Origin: JAMXLO01 sp963776505
Lineage (GTDB): Bacteria > Pseudomonadota > Alphaproteobacteria > Acetobacterales > Acetobacteraceae
Reading direction: 5' to 3'
DNA: 64,000 bases
Assembly: GCA_963776505.1 (NCBI GenBank)
Contig: CAVZNH010000052.1
Location: 124,001-188,000, forward strand
Within the stretch, counting starts at the first letter, position 1; the number at the start of each line of letters is the position of its first letter. Position numbers and translations under genes: made by a program. This document shows, piece by piece, positions 53,430-61,888 of the stretch. The notes beneath the pieces are model-generated. The model saw only the letters and a list, made by a program, of their open reading frames with translations. It was not told the origin of the DNA and searched no databases.

Positions 53430-53441
53430 TGCCGGTCGACC

Positions 53442-53771
53442 TCATCCAAGGCCCAGGAATGTCGCCAGCGCGGTGTCCACCGCTCGCATCGTCGCAACGT
53501 CCGCTGTGCCGATCCTCTGTCCAATCTTCGCGCGCGGGACAGATGCTGCCTTGTCGATCATCACCTGCGAAGGTCTTTGCAACCCATTGCCCCTGTTCGG
53601 CCGCATCGTGACACGGAACAGCGGCCAGTCATGCAGCTCACTGGTCAATCGCAGGACAGTGACCGAGGCCAGCTCGCGAAACGCATCAGCCTGCACAACA
53701 AGCGCCGGCCGAGGCTTTCCGTAATCGCCGCCCAACGCAACCGTGACGAGATCGCCACGCCTCACTTCCAT
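53442..53771 (-). CDS. MazF/PemK-type toxin (endoribonuclease family)
   Basis: A 109-residue toxin of the CcdB/PemK-like fold: VRRGDLVTVALGGDYGKPRP is the conserved N-terminus, followed by ALVVQADAF, VTVLRLTSELHDWPLFRV and a C-terminal MIDKAASVPRAKIGQRIG. Family members cleave mRNA at specific sites. It overlaps the 3' end of the antitoxin gene by 10 bases, the usual coupled arrangement with the antitoxin translated first. It lies 12 bases before the flavin monooxygenase start. Confidence 0.9.
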   Translation of the reverse strand: MEVRRGDLVTVALGGDYGKPRPALVVQADAFRELASVTVLRLTSELHDWPLFRVTMRPNRGNGLQRPSQVMIDKAASVPRAKIGQRIGTADVATMRAVDTALATFLGLG

Positions 53772-54055
53772 TCGTCAACAAACTCTCTGAGGTCGCCCTC
53801 CAACTCTCGCAACACCGCGGCCTCATCACTGCCACGCCGGGCTGCCACCTTGGTTGCCTCCAGCGATTGGCGACGCGCCTCCGACATGAACGCCCGGCGA
53901 CGCTTGCGCTCGACCCGTTCGCGAACAAGCTCGCGCAGCAACTCACCGATCGGCTTGTGCTCTTCACCGGCGATCCTGGCGAAAGCCGCCTTGAGCGCCG
54001 GCTCCAGGCGAAATGTCAGCGTTTCGACCTTTGGCGCGGGGCTGGTCCGTGGCAT
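53762..54055 (-). CDS. ribbon-helix-helix antitoxin
   Basis: A 97-residue antitoxin partner of the MazF-type toxin. KVETLTFRLEPALKAAFARI is a ribbon-helix-helix DNA-binding N-terminus, followed by a basic helix and an acidic C-terminus (LRELEGDLREFVDEWK) that would wrap the toxin. A GGAGG site precedes the ATG at 54055. The upstream inverted repeat at 54073-54103 is the likely autoregulatory operator. Confidence 0.85.
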   Translation of the reverse strand: MPRTSPAPKVETLTFRLEPALKAAFARIAGEEHKPIGELLRELVRERVERKRRRAFMSEARRQSLEATKVAARRGSDEAAVLRELEGDLREFVDEWK

Positions 54056-54072
54056 GCCAAGCCTCCATATTC

Positions 54073-54103
54073 GTATTACAGTCGTTAGCACATAATGTAA
54101 TAC
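54073..54103 (-). promoter_or_regulatory. toxin-antitoxin operator/promoter
   Basis: GTATTACA and TGTAATAC are perfect 8-base inverted repeats 15 bases apart, just upstream of the antitoxin ribosome binding site. The AT-rich stretch stands out against the GC-rich surroundings and contains the only plausible promoter boxes (TTACAT and TAATAC, 16 bases apart, on the minus strand). A dimer of the RHH antitoxin is the expected ligand. Confidence 0.65.
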
Positions 54104-54128
54104 AAAATGGCGCGCACGGCAACCGGCG

Positions 54129-54827
54129 TCACATCCCCAGATACGCCCGGCGCACCGCGTCGTCCGCTGCGATCTCCGCCGCCGGTCCTGCTAGCACGAT
54201 GCGGCCAGTCTGCAGCACATAGGCGCGGTCGGCGATGGCCAGCGCCTCGACCAGGCGCTGCTCGACCAGCAGGACGGTCATGCCGAGTTCGCGGACGCGC
54301 GTCACGGCGGCGAGAATGTCATCGACCAGACGTGGCATGATGCCCTGGCTTGGCTCATCCAGCATCAGGAAGCGCGGCTGAGTCATCAGTGCGCGACCAA
54401 TCGCCAGCATCTGCTGCTCGCCGCCGGACAGTGTCTCGGCGCGCTGCGCCAGCCGCTCCCGCAGACGTGGGAACAACGAGAATACCAGCTCCAGCGGCTT
54501 GAAGCGCTCCGCACCCCGCTTCGCATATGCGCCAAGCCGCAGATTGTCCTCAACGGAAAGTCGCGGAAACAGGCGACGACCCTCCGGCACCATGGAAATG
54601 CCAAGCCGCGTGATCCGGTGCGCGGGAACGCGTCGCAGCGACTGGCCTTCGAACTCGATCATGCCTTCTGCGGCGACCTGGCCGGCAATCGACTTCAGCA
54701 GCGTGCTCTTGCCTGCGCCGTTCGCGCCGACCACAGCGACGATCTCGCCGCGCCGCACCTCGAGCGACACACCCTGCAGCGCGCGCAGGCCGCGATAGGA
54801 GGCGGAGACATCCTCAAGCCGCAACAT
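54129..54827 (-). CDS. branched-chain amino acid-type ABC ATPase (LivF type)
   Basis: A 232-residue ATPase. It has Walker A VGANGAGKSTLLKSI, signature LSGGEQQMLAIGRAL and Walker B RFLMLDEPSQGIMPRLVDDI, and the short length typical of LivF. It starts 14 bases inside the LivG-type gene, so translation is coupled. It is the last gene of the Liv-type transporter operon. Confidence 0.93.
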   Translation of the reverse strand: MLRLEDVSASYRGLRALQGVSLEVRRGEIVAVVGANGAGKSTLLKSIAGQVAAEGMIEFEGQSLRRVPAHRITRLGISMVPEGRRLFPRLSVEDNLRLGAYAKRGAERFKPLELVFSLFPRLRERLAQRAETLSGGEQQMLAIGRALMTQPRFLMLDEPSQGIMPRLVDDILAAVTRVRELGMTVLLVEQRLVEALAIADRAYVLQTGRIVLAGPAAEIAADDAVRRAYLGM

Positions 54828-55542
54828 AGCGGTCGCCGAGATAGGCGCGGATCACGTCGGGATTGCGCACCACGTCCTGCGGGACGCCGATGGTCAGCAC
54901 ACGGCCCAGGTCAAGTACCACGGCACGATCGACCAGCGGCAGCAGCACTTCCATGACGTGCTCCACCATCATCACCGTGATGCCGCGAGCACGCACATCG
55001 CGAATCAGCTGAACCCCTGACTGCGCCTCGACGGGCGTAAGACCCGTGAGCATCTCATCGAGCAGCAGCAGCCGCGGCTCGGTGGCAAGCGCGCGAGCCA
55101 CTTCCAACCGTCGCTTCTCCGCTGGCGTGAGCGCATGCGCCAATGTATCCACACGCGCTTCGAGACCGGTGAATGCCAGCGTCTCCAGGGCGCGCACCAT
55201 CGCGCGGCGGGTGCGCGATATGCGTGAATACGCGCCAACCATGACGTTCTCCAGCACCGTCATGGAGTTGAAGCTTCGTACCACCTGGAAGGTGCGCGCG
55301 ACACCCAGCAGCGAACACTGTTCGGGCGACAGGCCGGAGATCCGCCGGCCGTTGAGGCGAACCTCGCCAGAGTCCGGCGTCACCTCGCCGGAGATCGAGT
55401 TGAACAGCGACGTCTTGCCCGCGCCGTTCGGGCCGATCAGCCCGAGGATTTCGCCTTCGCGCACGTCGAAGCTGATATCGACGTTGGCCGCGACGCCGCC
55501 AAACGACTTGCTGACGCGATCGACCTCAAGCAGCGGCGACAT
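54814..55542 (-). CDS. branched-chain amino acid-type ABC ATPase (LivG type)
   Basis: A 242-residue ATPase. It has Walker A GPNGAGKTSLFNSISGEV, the LivG-typical VARTFQVVRSFNSMTVLENVMVG split by an insertion helix, a C-loop region LTPAEKRRLEVARALA and Walker B RLLLLDEMLTGLTPVE. The signature LTPAEKRR departs from the usual LSGG, common in this subfamily. The ATG at 55542 gives MSPLLEVDRVSKSFGG and overlaps the LivM 3' end by 17 bases. Confidence 0.92.
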   Translation of the reverse strand: MSPLLEVDRVSKSFGGVAANVDISFDVREGEILGLIGPNGAGKTSLFNSISGEVTPDSGEVRLNGRRISGLSPEQCSLLGVARTFQVVRSFNSMTVLENVMVGAYSRISRTRRAMVRALETLAFTGLEARVDTLAHALTPAEKRRLEVARALATEPRLLLLDEMLTGLTPVEAQSGVQLIRDVRARGITVMMVEHVMEVLLPLVDRAVVLDLGRVLTIGVPQDVVRNPDVIRAYLGDRYVAA

Positions 55543-56536
55543 CGTCTGCTCCGGCGGGTGCGCGCACGCGCACGCCGATGAGGCTGGCAAGCCCCTGCGG
55601 TCGCGCCAGCGCGACCAGGATGATCAGCGCCCCGTAGATCATCAGATCGACGCCGCGTCCGGAGCCACCGAGATACGAGCGCGTCAGTTCGGACAGCGGG
55701 ATCAGCACGGCGGCGCCCACCAGTGGTCCCCACAGGGTCCCGACGCCACCCAGCACCGCGGGCAACGGGATCAGGATGGACAGTTGTCCATACAGCACGC
55801 TGTCGGGGTCGATGTAGCCGACGTACTGAGCGTAGATCGCCCCGCCGATGCCGGTCAGTGCGCCGCTGATCGCGGCCGCCGCCATCTTGGAGGGGAACAC
55901 GCGCACCGCGAGGCTGCGCGCCGCGATCGGATCGTCCTTTACGGCGCGCCAGACGAAGCCCCAGCGCGAGCCCTCGATCAGCCATGCCACCAGCCAGGCA
56001 ACTGCGGCGAACGCGAGCGCCGCGTAGTGATACGGCAGCTTGTCGATGCGGAACTGCAGCCACAGCCACGAATCCCCTACAGAGCGGACATAGGGAATGT
56101 TGATTCCGGTGGCGCCGCCGATCCAGTCCCAGTTCAGCGCCAGCAGATAACCGATCTCGCCCACCACCACGGTGGCGATCGCATAGTAGTGGCCGGAGAG
56201 GCGAAAGCATGGCCAGCCGACCAGCAGTGCCATCAGTCCACCCAAAGCCCCGCCGGCGAACATGCCCAGGGTCGGCGGAATGCCGGAGCGCGTCAGCAGC
56301 AGCGTCGATACGTAGGCGCCGACGCCGAAATACAGCGCGTGGCTCAGCGAGATCTGGCCGCAGTAGCCGCCAAGTATGTTCCAAGCCTGAGCCAGTCCGG
56401 CGAACAGCACGGTGATGATGATCAGGTTGCGGGTATAGGTGTCGTGTATCGGCAGCGGCAACACCGCGATGGCGGCGAGCAGCAACGCGCCGACGATGAG
56501 TTCCTTGCGGCGCCGGCGGGTAATGGATGTTTCCAT
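55526..56536 (-). CDS. branched-chain amino acid-type ABC permease (LivM type)
   Basis: A 336-residue permease with 8 or more hydrophobic segments. Diagnostic stretches are LAQAWNILGGYCGQISLSHALYFGVGAY near the N-terminus and the EAA-like AIAARSLAVRVFPSKMAAAAISGALTG. The C-terminus RPQGLASLIGVRVRAP carries the RPxGL motif. The ATG at 56536 shares bases with the LivH stop (TGATG); a GTG three bases upstream is possible. Confidence 0.92.
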   Translation of the reverse strand: METSITRRRRKELIVGALLLAAIAVLPLPIHDTYTRNLIIITVLFAGLAQAWNILGGYCGQISLSHALYFGVGAYVSTLLLTRSGIPPTLGMFAGGALGGLMALLVGWPCFRLSGHYYAIATVVVGEIGYLLALNWDWIGGATGINIPYVRSVGDSWLWLQFRIDKLPYHYAALAFAAVAWLVAWLIEGSRWGFVWRAVKDDPIAARSLAVRVFPSKMAAAAISGALTGIGGAIYAQYVGYIDPDSVLYGQLSILIPLPAVLGGVGTLWGPLVGAAVLIPLSELTRSYLGGSGRGVDLMIYGALIILVALARPQGLASLIGVRVRAPAGADDVAAA

Positions 56537-57411
56537 CACAGCGTGCCGAACAGCCCGCGCGGGCGGAACATCAGCACCGCGAGATAGATCGCGAACATGC
56601 CGACCTGCTTCAGCGACGGCTCGAACAGCAGCGCCGTCAGTGCCTCGACCAGGCCGATCAGCACTCCGGCAACCAGTGCGCCGAACAGACTGCCAAACCC
56701 GCCCAACGCCACCGTGACATAAGCGATCAGCGCGAAGTTCGCGCCGACATTAGGCGAGACGTAATAGAAGGTGGCGAGCATCACGCCGGCGATGCCGACC
56801 GCCGCTGCTCCCAATCCCCAACCCAGCGCGAAGATGCGGTCGCGGTCGATGCCGATCAGTGCCACGGCCTCGCGATCCTCCCGCGTCGCTTCCAGAGCGC
56901 GACCGAATTCGGTGCGGCTGACGGCAAGCAGCGCGCCGAATGCGATCAGACTGACGATACCAGCGGCAAGTTGCGGCAAGGGCACGAAGACGCCGCCGAG
57001 GTCGATGGTGCGGCCGGCCAGCAGCGAGGTGCTGACGCTCTTGAAGTCGCTGCCGAAGGCGAACTGTGCCGCGCCGCGTAGCAGAATGGCGAGCCCGAAG
57101 GTGACGAAGATCTGCACCATGCCACGGTTGAAACGCACCGAAAGGGCGCGCGCTATCAACAGGTGATAGATCGCCACCCCCACAGCGAACAGCGCGATCG
57201 CCACTGGGATGAGCAGCAGCAGTGGGTCGAGGCCGGTCGCCAGCCAGACAACGTATGTGGCGTACATCCCCAGCATCAGCAGTTCGCCGTGCGCGAAGTT
57301 CACCACGTCCATCAGGCCAAAGATCAAACTGAGACCGGCCGCGACAAGCGCGTAGATCAGCCCCATCAACAGCCCGCCGACCGCGACCTGAAGGAGGATG
57401 GTGAGGGTCAC
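56536..57411 (-). CDS. branched-chain amino acid-type ABC permease (LivH type)
   Basis: A 291-residue permease. Its segment LLMGLIYALVAAGLSLIFGL followed by MDVVNFAHGELLMLGMYATY is the LivH hallmark. ALEATREDREAVALIGIDRDRI is the ATPase contact loop, and RPRGLFGTL the C-terminus. The start is GTG 57411 with GAGAAGGG upstream; codons further upstream come from the GC-rich repeat and are proline-rich, not family sequence. It pairs with the LivM-type permease. Confidence 0.92.
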   Translation of the reverse strand: MTLTILLQVAVGGLLMGLIYALVAAGLSLIFGLMDVVNFAHGELLMLGMYATYVVWLATGLDPLLLLIPVAIALFAVGVAIYHLLIARALSVRFNRGMVQIFVTFGLAILLRGAAQFAFGSDFKSVSTSLLAGRTIDLGGVFVPLPQLAAGIVSLIAFGALLAVSRTEFGRALEATREDREAVALIGIDRDRIFALGWGLGAAAVGIAGVMLATFYYVSPNVGANFALIAYVTVALGGFGSLFGALVAGVLIGLVEALTALLFEPSLKQVGMFAIYLAVLMFRPRGLFGTL

Positions 57412-57424
57412 GATCCCTTCTCCG

Positions 57425-57516
57425 CCTCCCCCTTGCGGGAGGGGGCTGGGGGGAGGGGGCGGTGGCGACCATCCGCGGCCCCCTCTCCCCAACCCCCTCC
57501 CGCAAGGGGAGGGGGA
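57425..57516. repeat. pair of inverted GC-rich repeats between binding-protein and LivH-type genes
   Basis: Copy 1 (57425-57460) reads CCTCCCCCTTGCGGGAGGGG followed by GCTGGGGGGAGGGGGC; copy 2 (57477-57516) is its reverse complement, so both together can form a long stem. The same element occurs once at 39826-39863. The pair sits in the 130-base gap between the binding-protein gene and the LivH-type gene and could set their relative mRNA levels. Confidence 0.85.
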
Positions 57517-57541
57517 GAACTCTTCGCCATCGCTCACGCCG

Positions 57542-58780
57542 TTACTTCCCGACGTTCCACACCGCTTCCTCGGCCGCCACGTCGAATGGATAGATCGTGT
57601 GGTACTTCCCATCCTTGATCTGCTGGATCACCGGTGTCGCAGCGATGTTCTGCCCGGTGCTGTCGAACTTGATGCCCTTCCACGGCATGATCGTCTGATC
57701 GCCCGGAACGTCCGTCGCGATCAGCGCCTGGCGGATCTTCTCCTCATCGGTCGATCCCGCGCGATTGATCGCATCCGCGAGCACGATCAGTGCGGTGATC
57801 TCGCGCCCCGTGTTGTCGTTCAGGTCCTTGTTGCTGCGGGCACGAAACAGCGCATTCACCGCCGGTATCGCCGGTCGCGCCTTCACCGCGTCGAGCGCGA
57901 AAGCCGAGCGGCTCATCACGCCCTCCATCAGCGGCCCCACCGCGTCGATCAGCGACTGCTCGGCGAAACCGGCTGACTGCGCCATGATCGCCTTCGGCAT
58001 GTAGCCCAGGTCATGCATGCCGCGCATCAACAGGATCGCATCCGATGTGTATGACGTCGGCATCACCACATCGGCATCAGCGGCCTTGATCTGCTGCACC
58101 TCCGCCGACAGCGATGGCGAGTTGCCGCGATAGCGGATGTCCGCCACCACCTTGATGCCGGCCGCCTCCGCCATCTGCTTCTGCGCATTGGAGCTGTCAG
58201 TGCCGAAGATCGTGTCCTCGTGGAACAGCACAACGCTCCGCACCTTCCGCCCGGTCTTCGCGCCGATATCGCGGAAGAAGTCGAACATCGCCTGGGTGAA
58301 CATCAAGTCGTGCGGCGAGGTACGAAAGAACCACTTCAGCCCGCGCTGGTTGAGGCTCGGCGACGAGCTCTCCGCCACCATGAAGGGCACTTCATAGCGG
58401 TCGGCAACCTGAGACACCGTCGCGGCGGTCGCGCTCTGATACGAGCCGATCAACGCCACCACGTGTTCCTGCGTGATCAGCCGCTCCGCCTCGGCGCGCG
58501 CCTTCTGCGGATCGCCCTGATGGTCCGCGAAGATCACCCGCACCTTCGCGCCGCCAAGGTTGTTCAGACCGCCCCCCTTGCCGAGCAGCATAGGAACGTT
58601 GTGATTGCCATTGATGATTTCGGCAGCCGTTTCCATTGCCGCCTTGGCGTCGTTGCCGACCTGCCCGTTCGGGCCCGTCATCTGATACAGCGCGCCGATC
58701 ACCACATCGTCTGCTGCGCGCGCAGACCCAGCTCCGATCGCCAGCACGAATGCCGCGATCGCCACTATCACACCTTGCAT
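57542..58780 (-). CDS. branched-chain amino acid-type ABC substrate-binding protein
   Basis: A 412-residue LivJ/LivK-like periplasmic protein with signal peptide GVIVAIAAFVLAIGAGSARA. The mature start DDVVIGALYQMTGPNGQVGNDAK, VIFADHQGDPQKARAEAERL and ALIGSYQSATAATVSQVA are family motifs. ATG 58780 has GAGGGGG upstream. A minus-strand TTGACA at 58827-58832 may start an internal promoter. The ligand could be an amino acid, amide, urea or aromatic acid; sequence alone does not decide. Confidence 0.92.
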   Translation of the reverse strand: MQGVIVAIAAFVLAIGAGSARAADDVVIGALYQMTGPNGQVGNDAKAAMETAAEIINGNHNVPMLLGKGGGLNNLGGAKVRVIFADHQGDPQKARAEAERLITQEHVVALIGSYQSATAATVSQVADRYEVPFMVAESSSPSLNQRGLKWFFRTSPHDLMFTQAMFDFFRDIGAKTGRKVRSVVLFHEDTIFGTDSSNAQKQMAEAAGIKVVADIRYRGNSPSLSAEVQQIKAADADVVMPTSYTSDAILLMRGMHDLGYMPKAIMAQSAGFAEQSLIDAVGPLMEGVMSRSAFALDAVKARPAIPAVNALFRARSNKDLNDNTGREITALIVLADAINRAGSTDEEKIRQALIATDVPGDQTIMPWKGIKFDSTGQNIAATPVIQQIKDGKYHTIYPFDVAAEEAVWNVGK

Positions 58781-58836
58781 CGGAAGCCCCCTCGGTTGGC
58801 CGAACTGAGAGCAGCCGGCCACATGCTGTCAACCAA

Positions 58837-59163
58837 TCAGCCGATGTCGGCTGCCAGAAACGCCAAGCGTGCGCAAACCAGACCGACCACAACCGTAGTC
58901 CATACCGCGATAAACAGATCACGTGTGGAAAGCACGCGGCGTGCCAATATAGCTGCGGCAATGGGCACGACGAGCGAGCCGACGCTTACCACCGGTCCGA
59001 ATTCGGACCACGCATAGACCCACATCACGAAGCCCACGATCATCGAGATGAATACCGGGAAGATGGCGATCACCAGCCCGGTGCCGCTTGGAAGCTGCGC
59101 CGCGCCGAGGATCACGAAACCGAACAAGGCGATCGAGACGAAATACAGCAGCTCCGCCAGCAT
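58837..59163 (-). CDS. hypothetical membrane protein
   Basis: A 108-residue protein that is mostly hydrophobic, with three or four membrane segments (LLYFVSIALFGFVILGAAQL, LVIAIFPVFISMIVGFVMWV, LVVPIAAAILARRVL, LFIAVWTTVVVGLVCARLAF). No family recognised. The start lies 9 bases after the aspartate-dehydrogenase-like gene stop, so it is probably in that operon. Confidence 0.65.
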   Translation of the reverse strand: MLAELLYFVSIALFGFVILGAAQLPSGTGLVIAIFPVFISMIVGFVMWVYAWSEFGPVVSVGSLVVPIAAAILARRVLSTRDLFIAVWTTVVVGLVCARLAFLAADIG

Positions 59164-59172
59164 CGGCGTTCG

Positions 59173-59976
59173 CTACGAACCGACCTTCAGCGTCGACACC
59201 AGTCCGCGCAGACAGGCCAGCATGGATAGCGCGGTGATCTGGCCGGTGCGCGGGTTCTCCACACTCGGCACATTCTCGATCGTCATGGTCAGGCGTGCCG
59301 CCGCGGCCTCGACGCGGATCGTGTGGATGTTGCGGTCGACGCCGGGATCAGCCCAGATCTCGACGCGGGTCAGGGTCGGGCCGATGCCCGCCAGGGCAAG
59401 TGCCGCCGCGACGTTCACGTTGGCCGGGAAGCCCGCGGCGGCATCGAACGCATTGCCCTCGAACACACGCTTCGGCGCAGTAAGGTCGCTCACGTCGATG
59501 CCGTGCTTCACCAGATAGGGCGCGCCCTCCAGACCTCGCGGCGGCTTGCGGGTTTCGATGGTGACACTCGCCACATGCCCCTCCGCTGCGGCCCGCACGG
59601 CGTCGAGGCCGAGCAGTGCTCCGGTCGGCACCACGATGCGCGCGCCGGTTTCCTGCGCACGGCGTACCAGGTGCATGCGCGGCAGCAGCGCGCCGACCGA
59701 CGCCGGCACAAGGATACGACCCGCCTCGATGGCAGCGGTTGCGATCGTCTCGAACACAGCGGCGGGCGCTGCTTCCACGACGATGTCGGCTTCGGCCAGC
59801 CGGTCCAACGGCACCACCTGCGGCGGTGTTTGGAAGCCCCGCACGTTGGCCGCGGCCTTCGCCGGATCGCGCGCAGCCACAGCGATGAGCTGCAGCCCAT
59901 CGACGCCGGCATCCAATGCCCGCGCCAGCTTCAGCCCGATCGCACCGAGCCCGCCGATCGCGACCGTCTTCCTCAT
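59173..59976 (-). CDS. aspartate dehydrogenase-like protein (NadX type)
   Basis: A 267-residue NAD(P)-dependent dehydrogenase. It has Rossmann motif VAIGGLGAIGLKLARAL, IVEAAPAAVF, ALLPRMHLV and the C-terminal-domain motif EGNAFDAAAGFPANVNVAAA with a catalytic His in DRNIHTIRV, matching L-aspartate dehydrogenase. Such enzymes yield iminoaspartate for NAD synthesis or release ammonia. The ATG at 59976 overlaps the mobA stop (ATGA). No nadA or nadC is adjacent, so the physiological role is open. Confidence 0.82.
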   Translation of the reverse strand: MRKTVAIGGLGAIGLKLARALDAGVDGLQLIAVAARDPAKAAANVRGFQTPPQVVPLDRLAEADIVVEAAPAAVFETIATAAIEAGRILVPASVGALLPRMHLVRRAQETGARIVVPTGALLGLDAVRAAAEGHVASVTIETRKPPRGLEGAPYLVKHGIDVSDLTAPKRVFEGNAFDAAAGFPANVNVAAALALAGIGPTLTRVEIWADPGVDRNIHTIRVEAAAARLTMTIENVPSVENPRTGQITALSMLACLRGLVSTLKVGS

Positions 59977-60554
59977 GATTCCGCCTCCGCGATGGCACGC
60001 GCCAGTGCCAGGTCTTCCGGCGTGTTGACGTTGAGGAAGGGGTCCCATTTCGCAACAGCAAAATCAACCCGACGCATGCCGATCGCACCGGCGAAGTGGG
60101 CGATGTCGCGCCGGCCATTTGCCGCCAGCAAGTGGCGCAGGTTGTCGCGACAGGTGATCGGCCAGAGCGCGACCAGATGGTGCAGCCGCCCGTTGCTCGC
60201 AGCGCAGGCGGGTGGCGGGGCGAGGGCGGCAGCGAGCCCTGGCGGAACGAATGGGGTATCGCCAGGCACGGTCAGCAACGCATCGGCGCCCAGAGCGGCC
60301 GCCCAGTCGAGGCCTGCCAGCAAGCCGGCAAGCGGACCCTGGCCGGCAAACGCGCCATCGGGCAACACCGGCAGATGCAAAGCGGCGAACCGTGCAGGAT
60401 CGCCATTGGCGCTGATCGCGATGCGGCAGGCGTCCAGCCGCAGGATGATGCGCTCGATCATGCTCTGCCCGCCGAGCTCCAGCAGCGGCTTGTCGACGCC
60501 ACCCATCCGTCTGGCACTCCCGCCGGCCAGGATCACGGCCGGGGGTCGGATCAT
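59973..60554 (-). CDS. mobA: molybdenum cofactor guanylyltransferase MobA
   Basis: A 193-residue nucleotidyltransferase joining GMP to molybdopterin to make the MGD cofactor. It has the N-terminal nucleotide-binding motif AVILAGGSARRMGGVDKPLL, AISANGDPARFAAL, VLPDGAFAGQGPLAGLLAGL, the metal-binding TVPGDTPFVPP, and FLNVNTPEDLALA near the end. It overlaps the next gene by 4 bases. No molybdoenzyme is encoded in the window. Confidence 0.93.
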   Translation of the reverse strand: MIRPPAVILAGGSARRMGGVDKPLLELGGQSMIERIILRLDACRIAISANGDPARFAALHLPVLPDGAFAGQGPLAGLLAGLDWAAALGADALLTVPGDTPFVPPGLAAALAPPPACAASNGRLHHLVALWPITCRDNLRHLLAANGRRDIAHFAGAIGMRRVDFAVAKWDPFLNVNTPEDLALARAIAEAES

Positions 60555-60570
60555 TGCGCACGCCGGGGAA

Positions 60571-60647
60571 TGGGGCGAGCAACGGGACTTGAACCCGTGA
60601 CATCCAGGACCACAACCTGGCGCTCTGCCAACTGAGCTATGCCCGCC
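60571..60647 (-). tRNA. tRNA-His (GTG anticodon)
   Basis: Reading the minus strand gives a full cloverleaf with D-arm GCTCAGTTGGCAGAGC, an anticodon stem CCAGG/CCTGG around loop TTGTGGT (anticodon GTG) and T-arm ACGGGTTCAAGTCCCGT. The acceptor is GCGGGCA/TGCTCGC. The encoded G at position -1 opposite C73, the identity mark of tRNA-His, is present, and CCA is encoded (60571-60573). It lies between mobA and the aminotransferase gene. Confidence 0.95.
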
Positions 60648-60686
60648 ATCCGGGCCGCCGGCTTTAGGCCCTTCACCGGGCCTCCG

Positions 60687-61853
60687 TCAACGCGCGCCGA
60701 AATGCGCGCGCAGCCGCGCCACCGCCTCGTCCAGCACCTCGTCACGCTTGCAAAATGCGAAGCGGGCGTAGTGGCTGGGCGCGCCAGGCGCGTCGTAGAA
60801 TGCCGAGACCGGGATCGCCGTCACCTTGGCGTGCTCGGTGATATGGCGGCAGAACGCGACATCGTCACCGTTGAACCCGAGCGGCCGGAAGTCGGTGGTG
60901 ATGAAATAGCTGCCCTTGGCGGGGAGCACCGTCAGTCCGAGGCTCGCCAGCCCCGCCGCCAACCGATCGCGCTTGGCCTGCAATGCGCCTGACAGCGAGG
61001 CAAAATACGCATCGTCCTTCGCCAGCCCTACCGCGACGGCCCGCTGCAGGTTGGGCGCGGTGGTGAAGGTCAGGTTCTGGTGCGCCTTCGCCACATTGGT
61101 GGCAACCGCCGCCGGCGCCGTCACGTAGCCCACCTTCCAGCCGGTCAGCGAGAACGTCTTGCCCGCGCTGCCGACCCGCATGGTGCGCTCGCGCATGCCT
61201 GGCAGGGTCATCAGCGGGATGTGGCGGGCACCATCGAAGGTCAGGTGCTCATAGACCTCATCGCAGATCGCATAGGTGTCGTGGCGCAGCACAAGCTCCG
61301 CGATGAAACCAAGCTCCTCCTCGGTGAACACCTTGCCGCACGGGTTCATCGGCGAATTCAGCAGGATCGCCTTGGTCGCGGGACCGAACGCATCGGCCAA
61401 TGCGGCGCGCGGCAGAGCCCAGTCAGGCGGCTCCAGGCGCACAAAGCGCGGCACCGCCCCCAGCAGGCGAACCACCGGAGCATAGGTGTCGTAGAGCGGC
61501 TCGATCAGCACCACCTCGTCGCCCGGGTTCAGCACCGCCATCAGGCAGGCGGTGATCGCCTCGGTGGCGCCCGAGGTCACCACAACCTCGCTCGCCCAAT
61601 CCACCTCCAGCCCATAGAAGCGCCGATTGGCCGCCGCTACCGCCTGACGGAGTTCTGGCACGCCGGGCATCGGCGGATACTGGTTGCGGCCGTCCAGCAA
61701 CGCATCGACGGCGGCCCGCACCACGTCCGCTGGCCCCTCGCTGTCCGGGAAGCCCTGGCCAAGATTGATCGAGTTGTGCTCGACCGCGAGCGCCGACATC
61801 ACTGTGAAGATCGTCGTGCCGATGCCGGACAGCAGGGTATTGGCGGGCTTCAC
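60687..61853 (-). CDS. class I/II PLP aminotransferase
   Basis: A 388-residue fold-type I aminotransferase. It has INLGQGFPDSEGPADVV near the N-terminus, VVVTSGATEAITACLMA, LLNSPMNPCGKVFTEEEL, ICDEVYEHLTFDG and the PLP Lys in VGSAGKTFSLTGWKVGYV, with a C-terminal ARFAFCKRDEVLDEA Arg region. Resemblance is to kynurenine/methionine or diaminopimelate-type aminotransferases. GTG 61853 is preceded by GGGGAGCC; an upstream ATG form adds unrelated residues. It is divergent from glnB. Confidence 0.88.
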   Translation of the reverse strand: MKPANTLLSGIGTTIFTVMSALAVEHNSINLGQGFPDSEGPADVVRAAVDALLDGRNQYPPMPGVPELRQAVAAANRRFYGLEVDWASEVVVTSGATEAITACLMAVLNPGDEVVLIEPLYDTYAPVVRLLGAVPRFVRLEPPDWALPRAALADAFGPATKAILLNSPMNPCGKVFTEEELGFIAELVLRHDTYAICDEVYEHLTFDGARHIPLMTLPGMRERTMRVGSAGKTFSLTGWKVGYVTAPAAVATNVAKAHQNLTFTTAPNLQRAVAVGLAKDDAYFASLSGALQAKRDRLAAGLASLGLTVLPAKGSYFITTDFRPLGFNGDDVAFCRHITEHAKVTAIPVSAFYDAPGAPSHYARFAFCKRDEVLDEAVARLRAHFGAR

Positions 61854-61874
61854 GAGATGGCGGCTCCCCACCGT

Positions 61875-61888
61875 TGGGTGCGCACCCA
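61875..61888. promoter_or_regulatory. 14-base perfect palindrome between aminotransferase and glnB
   Basis: TGGGTGCGCACCCA is a perfect palindrome 22 bases upstream of the aminotransferase GTG and about 150 bases upstream of the glnB sigma-54 promoter. It could be an operator for the aminotransferase or an enhancer-type site for glnB. It does not match the NtrC consensus TGCAC-N5-GTGCA in orientation. Confidence 0.35.

Noticed and set aside
52431..54095. 554-codon plus-strand frame over the monooxygenase and toxin-antitoxin genes
   Set aside because: Arg/His/Pro-rich composition typical of a shadow frame; the opposite strand holds three recognisable proteins.
55046..56587. 513-codon plus-strand frame over the LivG- and LivM-type genes
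   Set aside because: Composition is shadow-like and the opposite strand has clear transporter motifs.
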